Source: Actinomadura latina NBRC 106108 (GTDB taxonomy: Bacteria; Actinomycetota; Actinomycetes; Streptosporangiales; Streptosporangiaceae). From it: a stretch of DNA of 64,000 bases. This document shows positions 53,901-61,793 of the stretch, piece by piece. The stretch covers positions 121,887 through 185,886 of the forward strand of contig NZ_BCQS01000026.1 in NCBI RefSeq assembly GCF_001552195.1. Reading direction: 5' to 3'. Made by a program: the position numbers and the translations under genes. Each line of letters opens with the position of its first letter. Position 1 is the first letter of the stretch. Under the pieces are notes generated by a model. The model searched no databases and was not told the DNA's origin. It was given only the letters and a program-made list of their open reading frames with translations.

Positions 53901-55171
53901 TCGCCCTGCGCGTCGACCGTGATCTTCTTGCCCAGGTCGCCCTCGGCGACGGCGGTGGTGACCTGCGCGATGTTGCGGACCTGGAAGGTCAGGTTGGACG
54001 CCATGCCGTTGACGTTGCTGGTCAGGTCCTTCCAGACGCCGCTCACGCCCGGGACCCGTGCCTGGCCGCCGAGGCGCCCCTCGGTGCCGACCTCGCGGGC
54101 CACGCGGGTGACCTCGTCCGCGAACGCCGACAGCGTGTCGACCATCGTGTTCAGCGTGTTCTTGAGCTGCAGGATCTCGCCCTGCGCGTCGACCGTGATC
54201 TTCTTGCCCAGGTCGCCGTCGGCGACGGCGGTGGTGACCTGCGCGATGTTGCGGACCTGGTTGGTCAGGTTGTTCGCCATCGCGTTGACGTTGTCGGTCA
54301 GGTCCTTCCAGACGCCGCTGACGCCCCGCACGTTCGCCTGCCCGCCGAGCTGCCCCTCGGTGCCGACCTCGCGGGCGACGCGGGTGACCTCGTCCGCGAA
54401 CGCCGACAGCTGGTCGACCATCGTGTTCACGGTGAGCTTCAGCTCCTGCAGCTCACCGCTCGCCTCCACCGTCACCTTGCGGGTCAGGTCGCCCTTCACC
54501 ACCGCCGTGGTGACCTCCGCGATGTCGCGGACCTGCGATGTCAGCCGCGAGGCCATCACGTTCACCGACGCCGTCACGTCCCGCCAGCGGCCCGTCATGC
54601 CGCGCGCCGGCGCCTGCCCGCCGAGCCGGCCCTCGGTGCCGACCTCCCGGGCGAACTGGGTGACCTCCCAGGTGAACTGGTCGAGCAGCTCCACCATGCC
54701 GTTGACCGACTTGGCCATCCGCAGCAGCTCGCCGCGCATCGGCCTGCCGCGCACCCGCAGCTCCACCCGCTGACTCAGGTCCCCGGCCGCCACCGCCTCG
54801 ACCACCCGGTGCATCCCGGTGGCCAGATCGGTGAGCTTGTCGATGATCGCGTTGGCGTCCTCGGCGGCGGTCGCCCACGTCCCGCGCAGCGTGCCCGGCG
54901 TCAGCCGCCCGCGCAGCTTCCCCTCCCGGCCGATCTCCTGCCGGACGCGGCTCAGCCCCGCGGCGAGGTCCTGCCCGTTCTGCCGGATCTCCTCCAGGAT
55001 CGCCGCGGCCTCCGCCACGGCGCCCTCGCCCGGGACGTCCAGCTCCTGCTTCGCCCTGCCGTCCCGCACGGCCACGAGTGCCTTCAGCAGCGGTGCGAGG
55101 TCGGCGTCGCTGTAGCGCGGGGCGGTGTCGCGGTACCCGCCGGGACGGGCACGTGACGCGGTACGCGGCAT
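50945..55171 (-). CDS. Giant cytosolic poly-HAMP hybrid histidine kinase (Nik1-like)
   Basis: A 1408-residue kinase without membrane spans. Seven HAMP-type units of 92 residues repeat from about residue 130 to 730 (each with a GDL...GEI/GEL segment and EVTRVAREVGTEGRLGGQA), followed by a GAF domain (about 745-890), a coiled coil, DHp with SEFLANMSHELRTPLNSLL (near 980, phospho-His), HATPase motifs (NLLSNAVKFTAEG, GTGLGLSIS), a Pro-rich linker and a receiver domain (VVLMDVMMPGLDGYA, ITAKVM...YVPKPVD). The architecture matches group III fungal osmosensor kinases and actinobacterial OsaA-like proteins. AGGAGG before ATG 55171. Likely senses osmotic or redox stress. Confidence 0.92.
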   Translation of the reverse strand: MPRTASRARPGGYRDTAPRYSDADLAPLLKALVAVRDGRAKQELDVPGEGAVAEAAAILEEIRQNGQDLAAGLSRVRQEIGREGKLRGRLTPGTLRGTWATAAEDANAIIDKLTDLATGMHRVVEAVAAGDLSQRVELRVRGRPMRGELLRMAKSVNGMVELLDQFTWEVTQFAREVGTEGRLGGQAPARGMTGRWRDVTASVNVMASRLTSQVRDIAEVTTAVVKGDLTRKVTVEASGELQELKLTVNTMVDQLSAFADEVTRVAREVGTEGQLGGQANVRGVSGVWKDLTDNVNAMANNLTNQVRNIAQVTTAVADGDLGKKITVDAQGEILQLKNTLNTMVDTLSAFADEVTRVAREVGTEGRLGGQARVPGVSGVWKDLTSNVNGMASNLTFQVRNIAQVTTAVAEGDLGKKITVDAQGEILELKDTVNGMVDTLSAFASEVTRVAREVGSEGRLGGQAVVPGAGGVWLDLTDNVNAMANNLTNQVRGIAQVTTAVAQGDLTRKIEVDARGEILQLKDTLNTMVDTLSSFASEVSRVAREVGTEGRLGGQALVPGAGGMWKDLTDNVNGMASNLTYQVRNISQVATAVATGDLTRRIDVDAQGEILELKTTLNTMVDTLSSFASEVTRVAREVGSEGRLGGQAEVEGVSGTWKRLTESVNELAGNLTTQVRAIGAVASAVASGDLTRTITVEARGEVAELSDNVNLMVATLRETTRATEEQDWLKTNLARIGGLMQGHRDLLQVAELIMRELTPTASAQYGAFYLADKTGEEPELALIAGYGTRRSRAGAVRFAPGEGLVGQAAQERRPLLIADAPPDYVKIGSGLGEASPVNIIVLPIVFEDEVLGAIELASFGRFTDVHLAFFSQLIETIGVTLNAIRANARTEALLGESQRLAQELQERSDELQRQQGELRHSNTELEEKAALLAQQNRAIEIQNFQIEQARRTLEERAEQLAISSRYKSEFLANMSHELRTPLNSLLVLAKLLSENQDGNLTGKQVEFARTIHESGTDLLVLINDILDLAKVEAGKMEAHPQRLSVSGLVDYVEATFRPLSVDKGLQFGVEVAPDVPAVLNTDEQRLQQVLRNLLSNAVKFTAEGEVRLLIERAGDIDFTLPALWNTPDVIAFRVIDTGIGVSADKLQEIFEPFQQADGTTSRRYGGTGLGLSISRNIARLLGGEIHAESQPGRGSVFTLYLPAQYNEREERRRPVPPEQPAAAPRGALPAGGGRGNGGMARKSAPSAENGLSVEQRPPATEPEPALNGLIEEPPADLLDTVLSGRKVLIVDDDVRNVFALTSVLEGYGMEVLYAEDGQAGIDVLHRNPDVAVVLMDVMMPGLDGYATTAAIREMPQFAELPIIVITAKVMKGDREKSLDSGASDYVPKPVDVDHLLDVMRNWLQPSIVR
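52965..54800. repeat. 276-base tandem repeat coding the HAMP units
   Basis: Seven imperfect copies of a 276-base unit (92 codons) run through the kinase gene; neighbouring copies are near identical in parts (GDLGKKITVDAQGEIL twice). Internal recombination or assembly collapse would change the copy number. Confidence 0.8.
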
Positions 55172-55507
55172 TCTCTTCATCCTCCTGGCCCGCGATCGTC
55201 GAACATCCGGATACCACGGACTCCTTCTCCGGGCCCCTCCGGCTTCTGGGCCCTTCCGGCCGCACCTGTACTCTACGTCGCCGGGCCGCGGCCGGCCCCT
55301 TTCGCGGGGACGGCCGTGAACGGGCGTCGATGACCGTGCATCCGCGCTTGTAGTCTTCGTGTTACGGTCTGTCGTGTCGTGGCGGGGGCCGCGTTCACCG
55401 AGGCCGGACGTATCGCGGGGCCCCGGTTCACGGCGCACGTGGCCGCGCGGCCGGCCAGTCTGTCACGATGGCCGGACCCGGTAGTGACTTCGAACAAGGG
55501 ATGACGG
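55172..55507. promoter_or_regulatory. Divergent regulatory region, kinase / SpoIIE phosphatase
   Basis: A 336-base gap between oppositely oriented signalling genes. I see the AGGAGG of the kinase at its left end and a weak AAGGG before the TTG of the phosphatase. No certain promoter hexamers or palindrome could be fixed. Confidence 0.4.
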
Positions 55508-57724
55508 TTGGATCGGCAGACGGCCTCGGCGACCTTCCCGTCCGCCGCCGCGGCGGTGGCGGACGCGCGCCGGTTCGTCCGCAAGGTGCTGGCCGACTGG
55601 GGGATGGACGAGGTCGCGGACGACGCCGTGCTGGCCACCAGCGAGCTAGCCACCAACGCGATCGCCTACGCCGGGACGTCGTTCGAGGTCTCCTGCCGGC
55701 TGGAGGACGGCGACATCAAGATCGAGGTCCGCGACCGGCACCCCACCCGGGGGATCGAGATGCCGGGCGTCACCGCCTCCAGCGGGCGCGGGCTGCCGTC
55801 CATCGCCCGCCTCGCCGTGTCCTGGGGCGTCTCCTACGACCGCCGCACCAAGGGCGTCTGGTTCCGGCTGGCCAGGCCCGGCGCGGCGTCCGGCGCCGAG
55901 CCCGGCACCGCCGCGCCCTCCGGGGAGGACTCCGAAGCCCCCGGCGACGGCCCCGCCGCCGGGCGCGCACAACCTGAACGCGCCGCCCGCGACCAGGCCC
56001 GCGACGGCGCCCGCGCGCAGAGCCTCGGGGGAGACGTGGGCGACATCCCCGTCGCCGGAGACCGGCTCCTGCGCTCCCCGGCCGCCGTGGAGGCCATGGA
56101 GGACGGCGTCGCCACCGTCCGCGAGGCCCTCGGCGCCGAGGGCGCCGCCGTCCTGCTCACCGAGCGCGACGGCCGCATGATCATGGGCTCGTCCGCCGGC
56201 ACCGCCGCCGAGATGCCGCTCGGCGAACTGTCGGTGGCCGGGCTCGGCCCCGCCGCCCGCGCCGGCTCGCCCTGGGTCGCATCCGGCGCCGACCCGACCG
56301 CCACGGCCCTGCGAGCGCGCTCCCTGGCCGCCGCGCCCCTGGAGTCCCAGGGACGTCTCACCGGCGTCGTCGTGGCCGTCTCGTCCATTCCGGGCCGCTT
56401 CGACGAGGCCGACGGCGCCCGGCTCGGCCGGCTCGCGGACGAGATGTCGCTCTCCCTGGAGAAGGCCAGGGTGGGCGAGCTGGAACGGTCCTGGCGCGGC
56501 TGGCTCAGTTTCGTCGCCGAGGCCAGCGACCTGCTCGCCGGCACCCTCGACCAGGAGCGCACGATGGCCCTGGTCGCCCAGCTCGTCGTCCCGCGCCTGG
56601 CCACCTGGTGCGCCGTCTACACCGTCACCGAGGCCGAGCCCGACCGGCTCGCCTACGTGTGGCACGCCGACGAGAACCGCGCCGACGGGCTCCGCGAGCT
56701 GCTGGAGCACGCGGGCGCCGCCCCGCCGATGGACGGTCCCGGCCCGTGGAGCGGGCTCGCCGCCGCCCCGCCGGAGGTCCGGGCCGCCGTCGGCGACACT
56801 GCCGCCGACCAGGTCTACGCCTTCCCCCTGATCGCCCGCGGCCGGCGCATCGGCACCATCGTCATCGGCCGCCCGCCCGGCGACCGCTTCCCGCGCAGCG
56901 CGGTCGAGCTGGCCGAGGAGCTCAGCCGCCGCGCCGCGCTCGCCGTCGACAACGCCCGCCTCTTCTCCGCGCAGACCGCCATGAGCAGCGCCCTGCAGCG
57001 CAGCCTCCTGCCGCCCGGCATCCCCGAGATCCCCGGCCTGGAGGTCGCCGTCGTGTACGAGCCGGCCGGGGAGGGCAGCGAGGTCGGCGGCGACTTCTAC
57101 GACGTCTTCGAGAGCGGCCCGCGGCCCGGCGGCCCCGCCTCGGCGTCCCGCTGGCGGTTCGCCATCGGCGACGTCTGCGGCACCGGCCCCGAGGCGGCCG
57201 CCGTGACCGGCCTCGCCCGGCACGCCCTGCGCATCCTCGCCGCCGAGGACATGTCCGTCCCGGACGTGCTGACCCGGCTCAACCGGCTCATCCTCGGCGA
57301 GGGCGAGCGCGGCCGGCTGCTCACCCTCCTGCACGGCGAGATCGCGGCCCGCCGCCGCGACGGCGTCCGGATCCGGCTGACCAGCGCGGGGCATCCGCTC
57401 CCGCTCGTCCTCGACCCCGGCGGCAACGTCCGCGAGGCGGCCTCGGCGCAGCCGCTGCTCGGCGTGTTCGACGGTGTGGAGTTCCACACCGACACGGTCG
57501 ACCTGCGCCGCGGCGAGGTGCTGCTCTGCGTGACCGACGGCGTCACCGAGCGGCGTTCCGGGACCCGGCTCCTCGGCGACGGGGACGGCCTCGAACGGCT
57601 GCTGGCCGGCTGCACGGGGCTGAGCGCGGGCGCCGTCGCCGCGCGGATCCAGCGCGCCGTGCGCGACTTCGGGCCCGAGCCGTCGAACGATGACATTGCC
57701 CTCATCGTTCTACGGGCGTCATGA
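55508..57724 (+). CDS. HATPase-GAF-GAF-SpoIIE (PP2C) phosphatase
   Basis: A 738-residue partner-switching protein. Residues of about 5-120 form a HATPase/anti-sigma-like kinase domain (ELATNAIAYAG, VRDRHPTRGIE, SGRGLPSIARLAVSWG); two GAF-like sensor domains follow (195-320 and 335-485); residues 500-738 form a SpoIIE-type PP2C with LQRSLLPPGIPEIPGLEVAVVYEPAGEGSEVGGDFYDVF and VTDGVTERRSG (metal-binding Asp). The joined kinase and phosphatase would set the phosphorylation of a STAS antagonist, here the next gene, 21 bases downstream. TTG start after AAGGGATGACGG. Confidence 0.9.
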   Translation: MDRQTASATFPSAAAAVADARRFVRKVLADWGMDEVADDAVLATSELATNAIAYAGTSFEVSCRLEDGDIKIEVRDRHPTRGIEMPGVTASSGRGLPSIARLAVSWGVSYDRRTKGVWFRLARPGAASGAEPGTAAPSGEDSEAPGDGPAAGRAQPERAARDQARDGARAQSLGGDVGDIPVAGDRLLRSPAAVEAMEDGVATVREALGAEGAAVLLTERDGRMIMGSSAGTAAEMPLGELSVAGLGPAARAGSPWVASGADPTATALRARSLAAAPLESQGRLTGVVVAVSSIPGRFDEADGARLGRLADEMSLSLEKARVGELERSWRGWLSFVAEASDLLAGTLDQERTMALVAQLVVPRLATWCAVYTVTEAEPDRLAYVWHADENRADGLRELLEHAGAAPPMDGPGPWSGLAAAPPEVRAAVGDTAADQVYAFPLIARGRRIGTIVIGRPPGDRFPRSAVELAEELSRRAALAVDNARLFSAQTAMSSALQRSLLPPGIPEIPGLEVAVVYEPAGEGSEVGGDFYDVFESGPRPGGPASASRWRFAIGDVCGTGPEAAAVTGLARHALRILAAEDMSVPDVLTRLNRLILGEGERGRLLTLLHGEIAARRRDGVRIRLTSAGHPLPLVLDPGGNVREAASAQPLLGVFDGVEFHTDTVDLRRGEVLLCVTDGVTERRSGTRLLGDGDGLERLLAGCTGLSAGAVAARIQRAVRDFGPEPSNDDIALIVLRAS

Positions 57725-57745
57725 TGGAGACCAACAATCGGTAAG

Positions 57746-58102
57746 GTGGGGTGGCGTGGGGCTTGCCTTGCACACGACACGACACGACAGGACGGCCGCG
57801 CGACGATCGCCGCGCGCGGCTCCATCGACCTGCACTCCTCCGAAGAGCTGCGCACTCGGCTGACCGAGCTCGTGGACGCGGGCGAGCGAGCGGTCGTCGT
57901 CGACCTCGCGGCGGTCGACTTCTGTGACTCCTCTGGATTGAACGTCCTCGTCCGGGCGTACAAGCACGCGCGCGCGCAGAACGCGACGCTGACCGTCACC
58001 GGCGCCTACGGCCGGGTCGAGAACGTGCTGCGCACCACCGGGCTCGACCGCTTCCTGATCGAGGGCCCGGCGGCGGAGGAGGCACCGGCCGATGGACGGT
58101 GA
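57746..58102 (+). CDS. STAS-domain anti-sigma factor antagonist
   Basis: The 118-residue protein has the STAS core GRATIAARGSIDLHSSEELRTRLTELVDAGERAVVVDLAAVDFCDSSGLNVLVRAYKHARAQNATLTVTGAYGRVENVLRTTGLD, with phosphorylatable Ser in DSSGL. It binds the partner HATPase anti-sigma factor when unphosphorylated and releases sigma. The N-terminus MGWRGACLAHDTTRQDG is atypical and the GTG start (57746) is not certain. Operon: phosphatase upstream, HATPase downstream. Confidence 0.88.
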   Translation: MGWRGACLAHDTTRQDGRATIAARGSIDLHSSEELRTRLTELVDAGERAVVVDLAAVDFCDSSGLNVLVRAYKHARAQNATLTVTGAYGRVENVLRTTGLDRFLIEGPAAEEAPADGR

Positions 58103-58111
58103 GGAGAGACG

Positions 58112-58138
58112 ATGAAGAACGGCGAGCGGGCGGAGTGA
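58112..58138 (+). CDS. Eight-codon mini-ORF MKNGERAE
   Basis: ATG 58112 has GAGGAGAGACG before it, the best ribosome site in the intergenic region, and its TGA (58136-58138) overlaps the GTG start of the anti-sigma gene as GTGA. It may be a coupling leader rather than a functional peptide. Confidence 0.35.
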   Translation: MKNGERAE

Positions 58139-58515
58139 CCGACCCGATGACCGAGACCACACTGCGGGCGGCGCCGCAGACGGAGGCGGTGGAGTACGCG
58201 CGTCGCCTCGCCGCCCGCACCATGCGGACCTGGGCGCTGATGGACCGCGAGGAGCTCGTCACCGCGATCGTGGCGGAACTCGTCGCCAACGCCGTCCGGC
58301 ACGCGGGTACCGCACTGGAGTTGCGGCTGCTGCGCGGTTCCGGCCGCGTCCGCGTCGAGGTCCGCGACCGCGCCGCGCAGCTGCCCCGGCTGACCGTTCC
58401 CGGCCCGCTGGACGAGTCGCACCGCGGCCTGTTCATCGTCGACCGGTTCGCGAACTCCTGGGGCGCCGACCCGGTGACCGGCGGCAAGGTCGTGTGGGCC
58501 GAGGTCGACATCTGA
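58135..58515 (+). CDS. HATPase anti-sigma factor (RsbW/SpoIIAB-like)
   Basis: A 126-residue ATP-binding kinase: ELVTAIVAELVANAVRHAG (N box), VEVRDRAAQLPRL (G1 box), and ESHRGLFIVDRFANSWG (G2/lid region). It would phosphorylate the STAS protein coded just upstream and hold a sigma factor, probably the SigB/group 2-like factor at 60184 or one outside this window. Possible starts are GTG 58099 (overlapping the STAS stop), GTG 58135 and ATG 58147; I prefer 58135 for its coupling to the mini-ORF. Confidence 0.88.
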   Translation: MTDPMTETTLRAAPQTEAVEYARRLAARTMRTWALMDREELVTAIVAELVANAVRHAGTALELRLLRGSGRVRVEVRDRAAQLPRLTVPGPLDESHRGLFIVDRFANSWGADPVTGGKVVWAEVDI

Positions 58516-58544
58516 CGGTACGTTCCACGCTGAAACGTACCGTC
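58514..58544. terminator. Hairpin after the anti-sigma operon
   Basis: GACGGTACGTT and AACGTACCGTC pair perfectly over 11 bases with a 9-base loop, overlapping the stop of the anti-sigma gene; it also stands after the convergent DAHP synthase. Confidence 0.75.
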
Positions 58545-58629
58545 GCGCATTATCTCCGCTGGGAGCGCGTCCACCGCCGGCCCGCCGGCCGGTGAACGCG
58601 CCCCGCTCCGGCTCGAACCACCGGACCGG

Positions 58630-59979
58630 TCAGGCGGACTCGCGGTACAGCTCCGCCACCATGAACGCCAGGTCCAGCGACTGGCCCCGGTTGAGCCGCG
58701 GGTCGCACGCCGTCTCGTACCGCTGGTGCAGATCGGCCTCGGCGAGCCCCTGGCCGCCGCCGACGCACTCGGTGACGTCGTCGCCGGTGAACTCGATGTG
58801 GATGCCGCCCGGGTGGGTGCCGAGCGCCCGGTGCACCTCGAAGAAGCCCGCCACCTCGTCCAGGACGTCGCCGAGCCGGCGGGTCTTGTGCCCGCTGGGC
58901 GCCTCGAACGTGTTGCCGTGCATGGGGTCGCAGATCCACGCGACCGGCGCGCCGCTCTGGTGCACCTTCTCGATCAGCGGAGGCAGCGCGTCCCGGATCC
59001 TGCCCGCGCCCATCCGCGTGATGAAGGTCAGCCGACCGGGCTCCCCGTCGGGGTTCAGCCGCTCGATCAGCGCCAGCGCGTCGTCGGCGGACGTCGTCGG
59101 GCCGAGCTTCACCCCGATCGGGTTGCGGATGTGCCGCAGGAACTCGACATGCGCCCCGTCCAGCTGCCGGGTGCGCTCGCCGATCCACAGGAAGTGCGCG
59201 GAAACGTCGTAGGGCAGGCCGCTGAGGTGGTCGATGCGGGTCAGCGCCCGCTCGTACTCCAGCAGCAGCGCCTCGTGGCTGGAGTAGAACTCCACCCCGT
59301 GGAACTCGTCAGGGTTCGCCCCGCACGCCTTCATGAACGTCAGCGCCCGGTCGATCTCGGCCGCGAGCTGCTCGTAGCGGCGTCCCGCAGGGCTCTTCTG
59401 GACGAAGTCGCGGTTCCAGGCGTGGACCTGGCGCAGATCGGCGTAACCGCCCTTGGTGAACGCCCGGCACAGGTTCAGCGTCACCGCCGAGCAGTGGTAG
59501 GCCTTCAGCAGCCGGTGCGGGTCGTTGCGGCGGGACGCGGAGTCGAACGCGAACCCGTTGACGGCGTCGCCCCGGTAGGCGGGCAGTTCCACGCCGCCGC
59601 GCACCTCCACGGGCTTCGACCGCGGCTTGGCGAACTGGCCCGCCATCCGGCCGATCTTGACGACCGGCACACTGGCGGCGTAGGTGAGCACGACCGCCAT
59701 CTGCAGCAGCGTCTTCAGCTTGTTCTTCACCGCGTCGGCGTTCGACCCGTCGAACGTCTCGGCGCAGTCGCCGCCCTGCAGGACGAACGCCTCACCGCGC
59801 GCGACGTCCGCGAGCTGCGCCTTCAGCTGGTCGCATTCGCCGGCGAAGACGAGCGGCGGCTGCGACGCCAGTTCGGCGGCGGCCGCCCGGACCTCGTCCG
59901 GATCGTCCCAATCGGGCTGCTGGAGGGCGGGGAGCAGGCGCCAGGCGTCGAGGTCCCCGGTTGCGGCGGATGTACTCAC
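58630..59979 (-). CDS. Class II 3-deoxy-7-phosphoheptulonate (DAHP) synthase
   Basis: The 449-residue enzyme makes DAHP from PEP and erythrose 4-phosphate, the first step of the shikimate pathway for aromatic amino acids. It has PALQQPDWDD, EAFVLQGGDCAETFDGS (metal-binding Cys), VVKIGRMAGQFAKPRS, GVEFYSSHEALLLEYERAL, NPIGVKLGPTT, VAWICDPMHGNTFEAPSGHKTR and GGIHIEFTGDDVTECVGG, all typical of plant/mycobacterial class II (AroG of M. tuberculosis). ATG 59979. It is isolated from other shikimate genes. Confidence 0.96.
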   Translation of the reverse strand: MSTSAATGDLDAWRLLPALQQPDWDDPDEVRAAAAELASQPPLVFAGECDQLKAQLADVARGEAFVLQGGDCAETFDGSNADAVKNKLKTLLQMAVVLTYAASVPVVKIGRMAGQFAKPRSKPVEVRGGVELPAYRGDAVNGFAFDSASRRNDPHRLLKAYHCSAVTLNLCRAFTKGGYADLRQVHAWNRDFVQKSPAGRRYEQLAAEIDRALTFMKACGANPDEFHGVEFYSSHEALLLEYERALTRIDHLSGLPYDVSAHFLWIGERTRQLDGAHVEFLRHIRNPIGVKLGPTTSADDALALIERLNPDGEPGRLTFITRMGAGRIRDALPPLIEKVHQSGAPVAWICDPMHGNTFEAPSGHKTRRLGDVLDEVAGFFEVHRALGTHPGGIHIEFTGDDVTECVGGGQGLAEADLHQRYETACDPRLNRGQSLDLAFMVAELYRESA

Positions 59980-60111
59980 GCGGAAAAGGCTATGGCACCG
60001 CCCGCCCAGCGAGGGACGGTGAGTCCCTCCGCAGCCCTCCGCAGCGGCGATGCCGGCGGGCGTGTCGCGGGCGATCCTGAGTGTTCTCGCATGCTGAGCC
60101 GCGGCCGGGAA

Positions 60112-60153
60112 CGCGAATCGGGCCGCCCCTCTGCCGGGGCCGCCCGATTCGCG
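60112..60153. terminator. Strong hairpin between DAHP synthase and sigma factor genes
   Basis: CGCGAATCGGGCCGCCCC pairs with GGGGCCGCCCGATTCGCG (one mismatch) around a six-base loop. It ends the sigma factor gene, whose stop is at 60184. Confidence 0.8.
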
Positions 60154-60183
60154 ATGATGCCGGCGTGTGCCGCGCGGGTCCGG

Positions 60184-61194
60184 TCAGGCCGCGCGGCTCC
60201 CGGCGGCCGCGGGTTCCCGCTCCCGGGCGGGACCGGGCGCCCCGGTCAGGGTCCTGCGGCCGCTCAGATCGGTCTCGTTCGCCAGCTGGCGCAGCCGCCG
60301 CAGCGAACGGTCGGTGATCTGCCGCACCCGGTTGTGGCTCAGGCCGTACCGGGCGCCGATCTGGGCGTACGACAGCGGCTGCCCGCTGTCCATCCCGAAC
60401 CGGGCGCGCAGGATCGCGGACTCGCGTTCCGGCAGCCGGTCGAGCAGCCGCGCGAGGCCCTCGATGTCGTCCAGCGCGAGGATCTCCGCCTCCGGCGTGA
60501 CGGCGTCCGGGTCCTCCAGGAGGTCGCCCATCGGCGTCTCGCCCGCTTCGTCGACGGTCGCGTCCAGGCTCGCCGGGTCGCGCCGCCAGCGCAGCAGCTC
60601 GTCCACATGCTCGGCTTCGGCGCCCAGCGTCCCGGCCAGCTCCTCCCGGGTCGGCTCGCGGCCGAGTTCCCGCCCGAGCTGGCGCTCCGCGCGCCGCAGC
60701 CGCGAAAGTTCCTCCTCCACATGGACCGGCAGCCGGATGGTGCGGGCGGTGTGGCTGAGCCCGCGCCCGATCGCCTGCCTGATCCACCATGTCGCGTACG
60801 TGGAGAACTTGAAGCCGCGGCGGTAGTCGAACTTCTCCACCGCGCGCATCAGCCCCAGGTTCCCCTCCTGGATGAGGTCGATGAGGGGCAACGAGTCGGT
60901 CGGGTATTTCCGGGCGATCGAGACCACGAGCCGCAGGTTGGCCTCGACGAAGCGCTGCTTCGCGCGCAGCCCCGCCGCGGCCAGCTCCTCCAGCTCCTCG
61001 CGGGTCGCGCCCTCGGGCGCCCTCCCGTCCTCGAGGAGCTGCTCGGCGTACAGGCCCCCTTCGATCGCCTTGGCCAGATCGACCTCCGCCTGCGCGTCGA
61101 GCAGGGGGGTACGGCCGATCCGGTCGAGGTACGCACCGACAAGATCCTTGTCGGTGACGTCGACCCTGTCGCCCTTGGTACGGGTTGCAGCCAT
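60184..61194 (-). CDS. RNA polymerase sigma-70 factor, group 2 (HrdD/SigB-like)
   Basis: The 336-residue sigma factor lacks region 1.1 but has region 1.2 (DLVGAYLDRIGRTPLLDAQAEVDLAKAIE), region 2 (EANLRLVVSIARKYPTDSLPLIDLIQEGNLGLMRAVEKFDYRRGFKFSTYATWWIRQAI), region 3, and region 4 with LPERESAILRARFGMDSGQPLSYAQIGARYGLSHNRVRQITDRSLRRLR. This places it among principal-like non-essential sigma factors. The Pro/Arg-rich C-terminus after region 4 is longer than usual. ATG 61194. It may be the target of the partner-switching genes, though no direct evidence is here. Confidence 0.92.
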   Translation of the reverse strand: MAATRTKGDRVDVTDKDLVGAYLDRIGRTPLLDAQAEVDLAKAIEGGLYAEQLLEDGRAPEGATREELEELAAAGLRAKQRFVEANLRLVVSIARKYPTDSLPLIDLIQEGNLGLMRAVEKFDYRRGFKFSTYATWWIRQAIGRGLSHTARTIRLPVHVEEELSRLRRAERQLGRELGREPTREELAGTLGAEAEHVDELLRWRRDPASLDATVDEAGETPMGDLLEDPDAVTPEAEILALDDIEGLARLLDRLPERESAILRARFGMDSGQPLSYAQIGARYGLSHNRVRQITDRSLRRLRQLANETDLSGRRTLTGAPGPAREREPAAAGSRAA

Positions 61195-61325
61195 CCTGAC
61201 CCTTCTCCGGTGCGATCTCCCTTAGCAGGACAACGCTAATTACCGCTCTGTGATTCCCGGGCGGGGAATACTGCGAGGCTGTTAGCCGCTCTACGACCTG
61301 ATACCCCGACTGAGGAGAAACCGAC

Positions 61326-61679
61326 ATGGCGACGGTCACACTGACCGCTGAGAACTTCGACAAGGTGGCTCAGGCCGAAGGCATCGTGCTGGTGGACTTC
61401 TGGGCGGAGTGGTGCGGCCCGTGCAAGCGCTTCGCGCCGGTTTACGAGAAGTCGGCGGGCAAGCACGAGGACATCGTGTTCGCGAAGGTCGACACCGACT
61501 CCGAGCCGGAGCTGTCCGAGCGGTTCGGGATCAGGTCGATCCCCACGCTGATGGCGATCCGGGACGGCCTCATCGTCTTCGCCGAAGCGGGCGCCGTGCC
61601 CGAGCCGGTGCTGGAGAACGTGATCGAGCAGGTCCGCGGCCTCGACATGGAGGACGTCCGCCGGCGCGCGGAGGCCTGA
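61326..61679 (+). CDS. trxA: Thioredoxin
   Basis: The 117-residue protein has the standard fold: VLVDFWAEWCGPCKRFAPVYEKSAG with the WCGPC redox motif at residue 29-33, cis-Pro in RSIPTLMAIRDG, and helical end. It keeps cytosolic thiols reduced with thioredoxin reductase. GAGGAGAAACCGAC before the ATG. It is divergent from the sigma factor gene across 131 bases, so both may share stress control. Confidence 0.95.
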   Translation: MATVTLTAENFDKVAQAEGIVLVDFWAEWCGPCKRFAPVYEKSAGKHEDIVFAKVDTDSEPELSERFGIRSIPTLMAIRDGLIVFAEAGAVPEPVLENVIEQVRGLDMEDVRRRAEA

Positions 61680-61793
61680 CGCAACCGGCGCCCGCTCCGC
61701 GTTGCACGTACCCGTCGTCCTGTGGACGGCGGGACGTCGGGCGAGCGGCGAGCGGGCAAAGAACCGGGTGGTGACGCCCGAGCCGCCGCCCGG

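Noticed and set aside
53442..54773. A 443-residue Ser/Thr/Arg-rich frame on the plus strand across the HAMP repeats
   Set aside because: Its repeats arise only from the 276-base repeat of the kinase read backwards.
50609..55156. A 1515-residue open frame on the plus strand, antisense to the poly-HAMP kinase
   Set aside because: It mirrors the opposite-strand codon pattern (Arg/Gln/Leu/His-rich, repetitive) and has no protein motifs; the minus-strand kinase is unmistakable.
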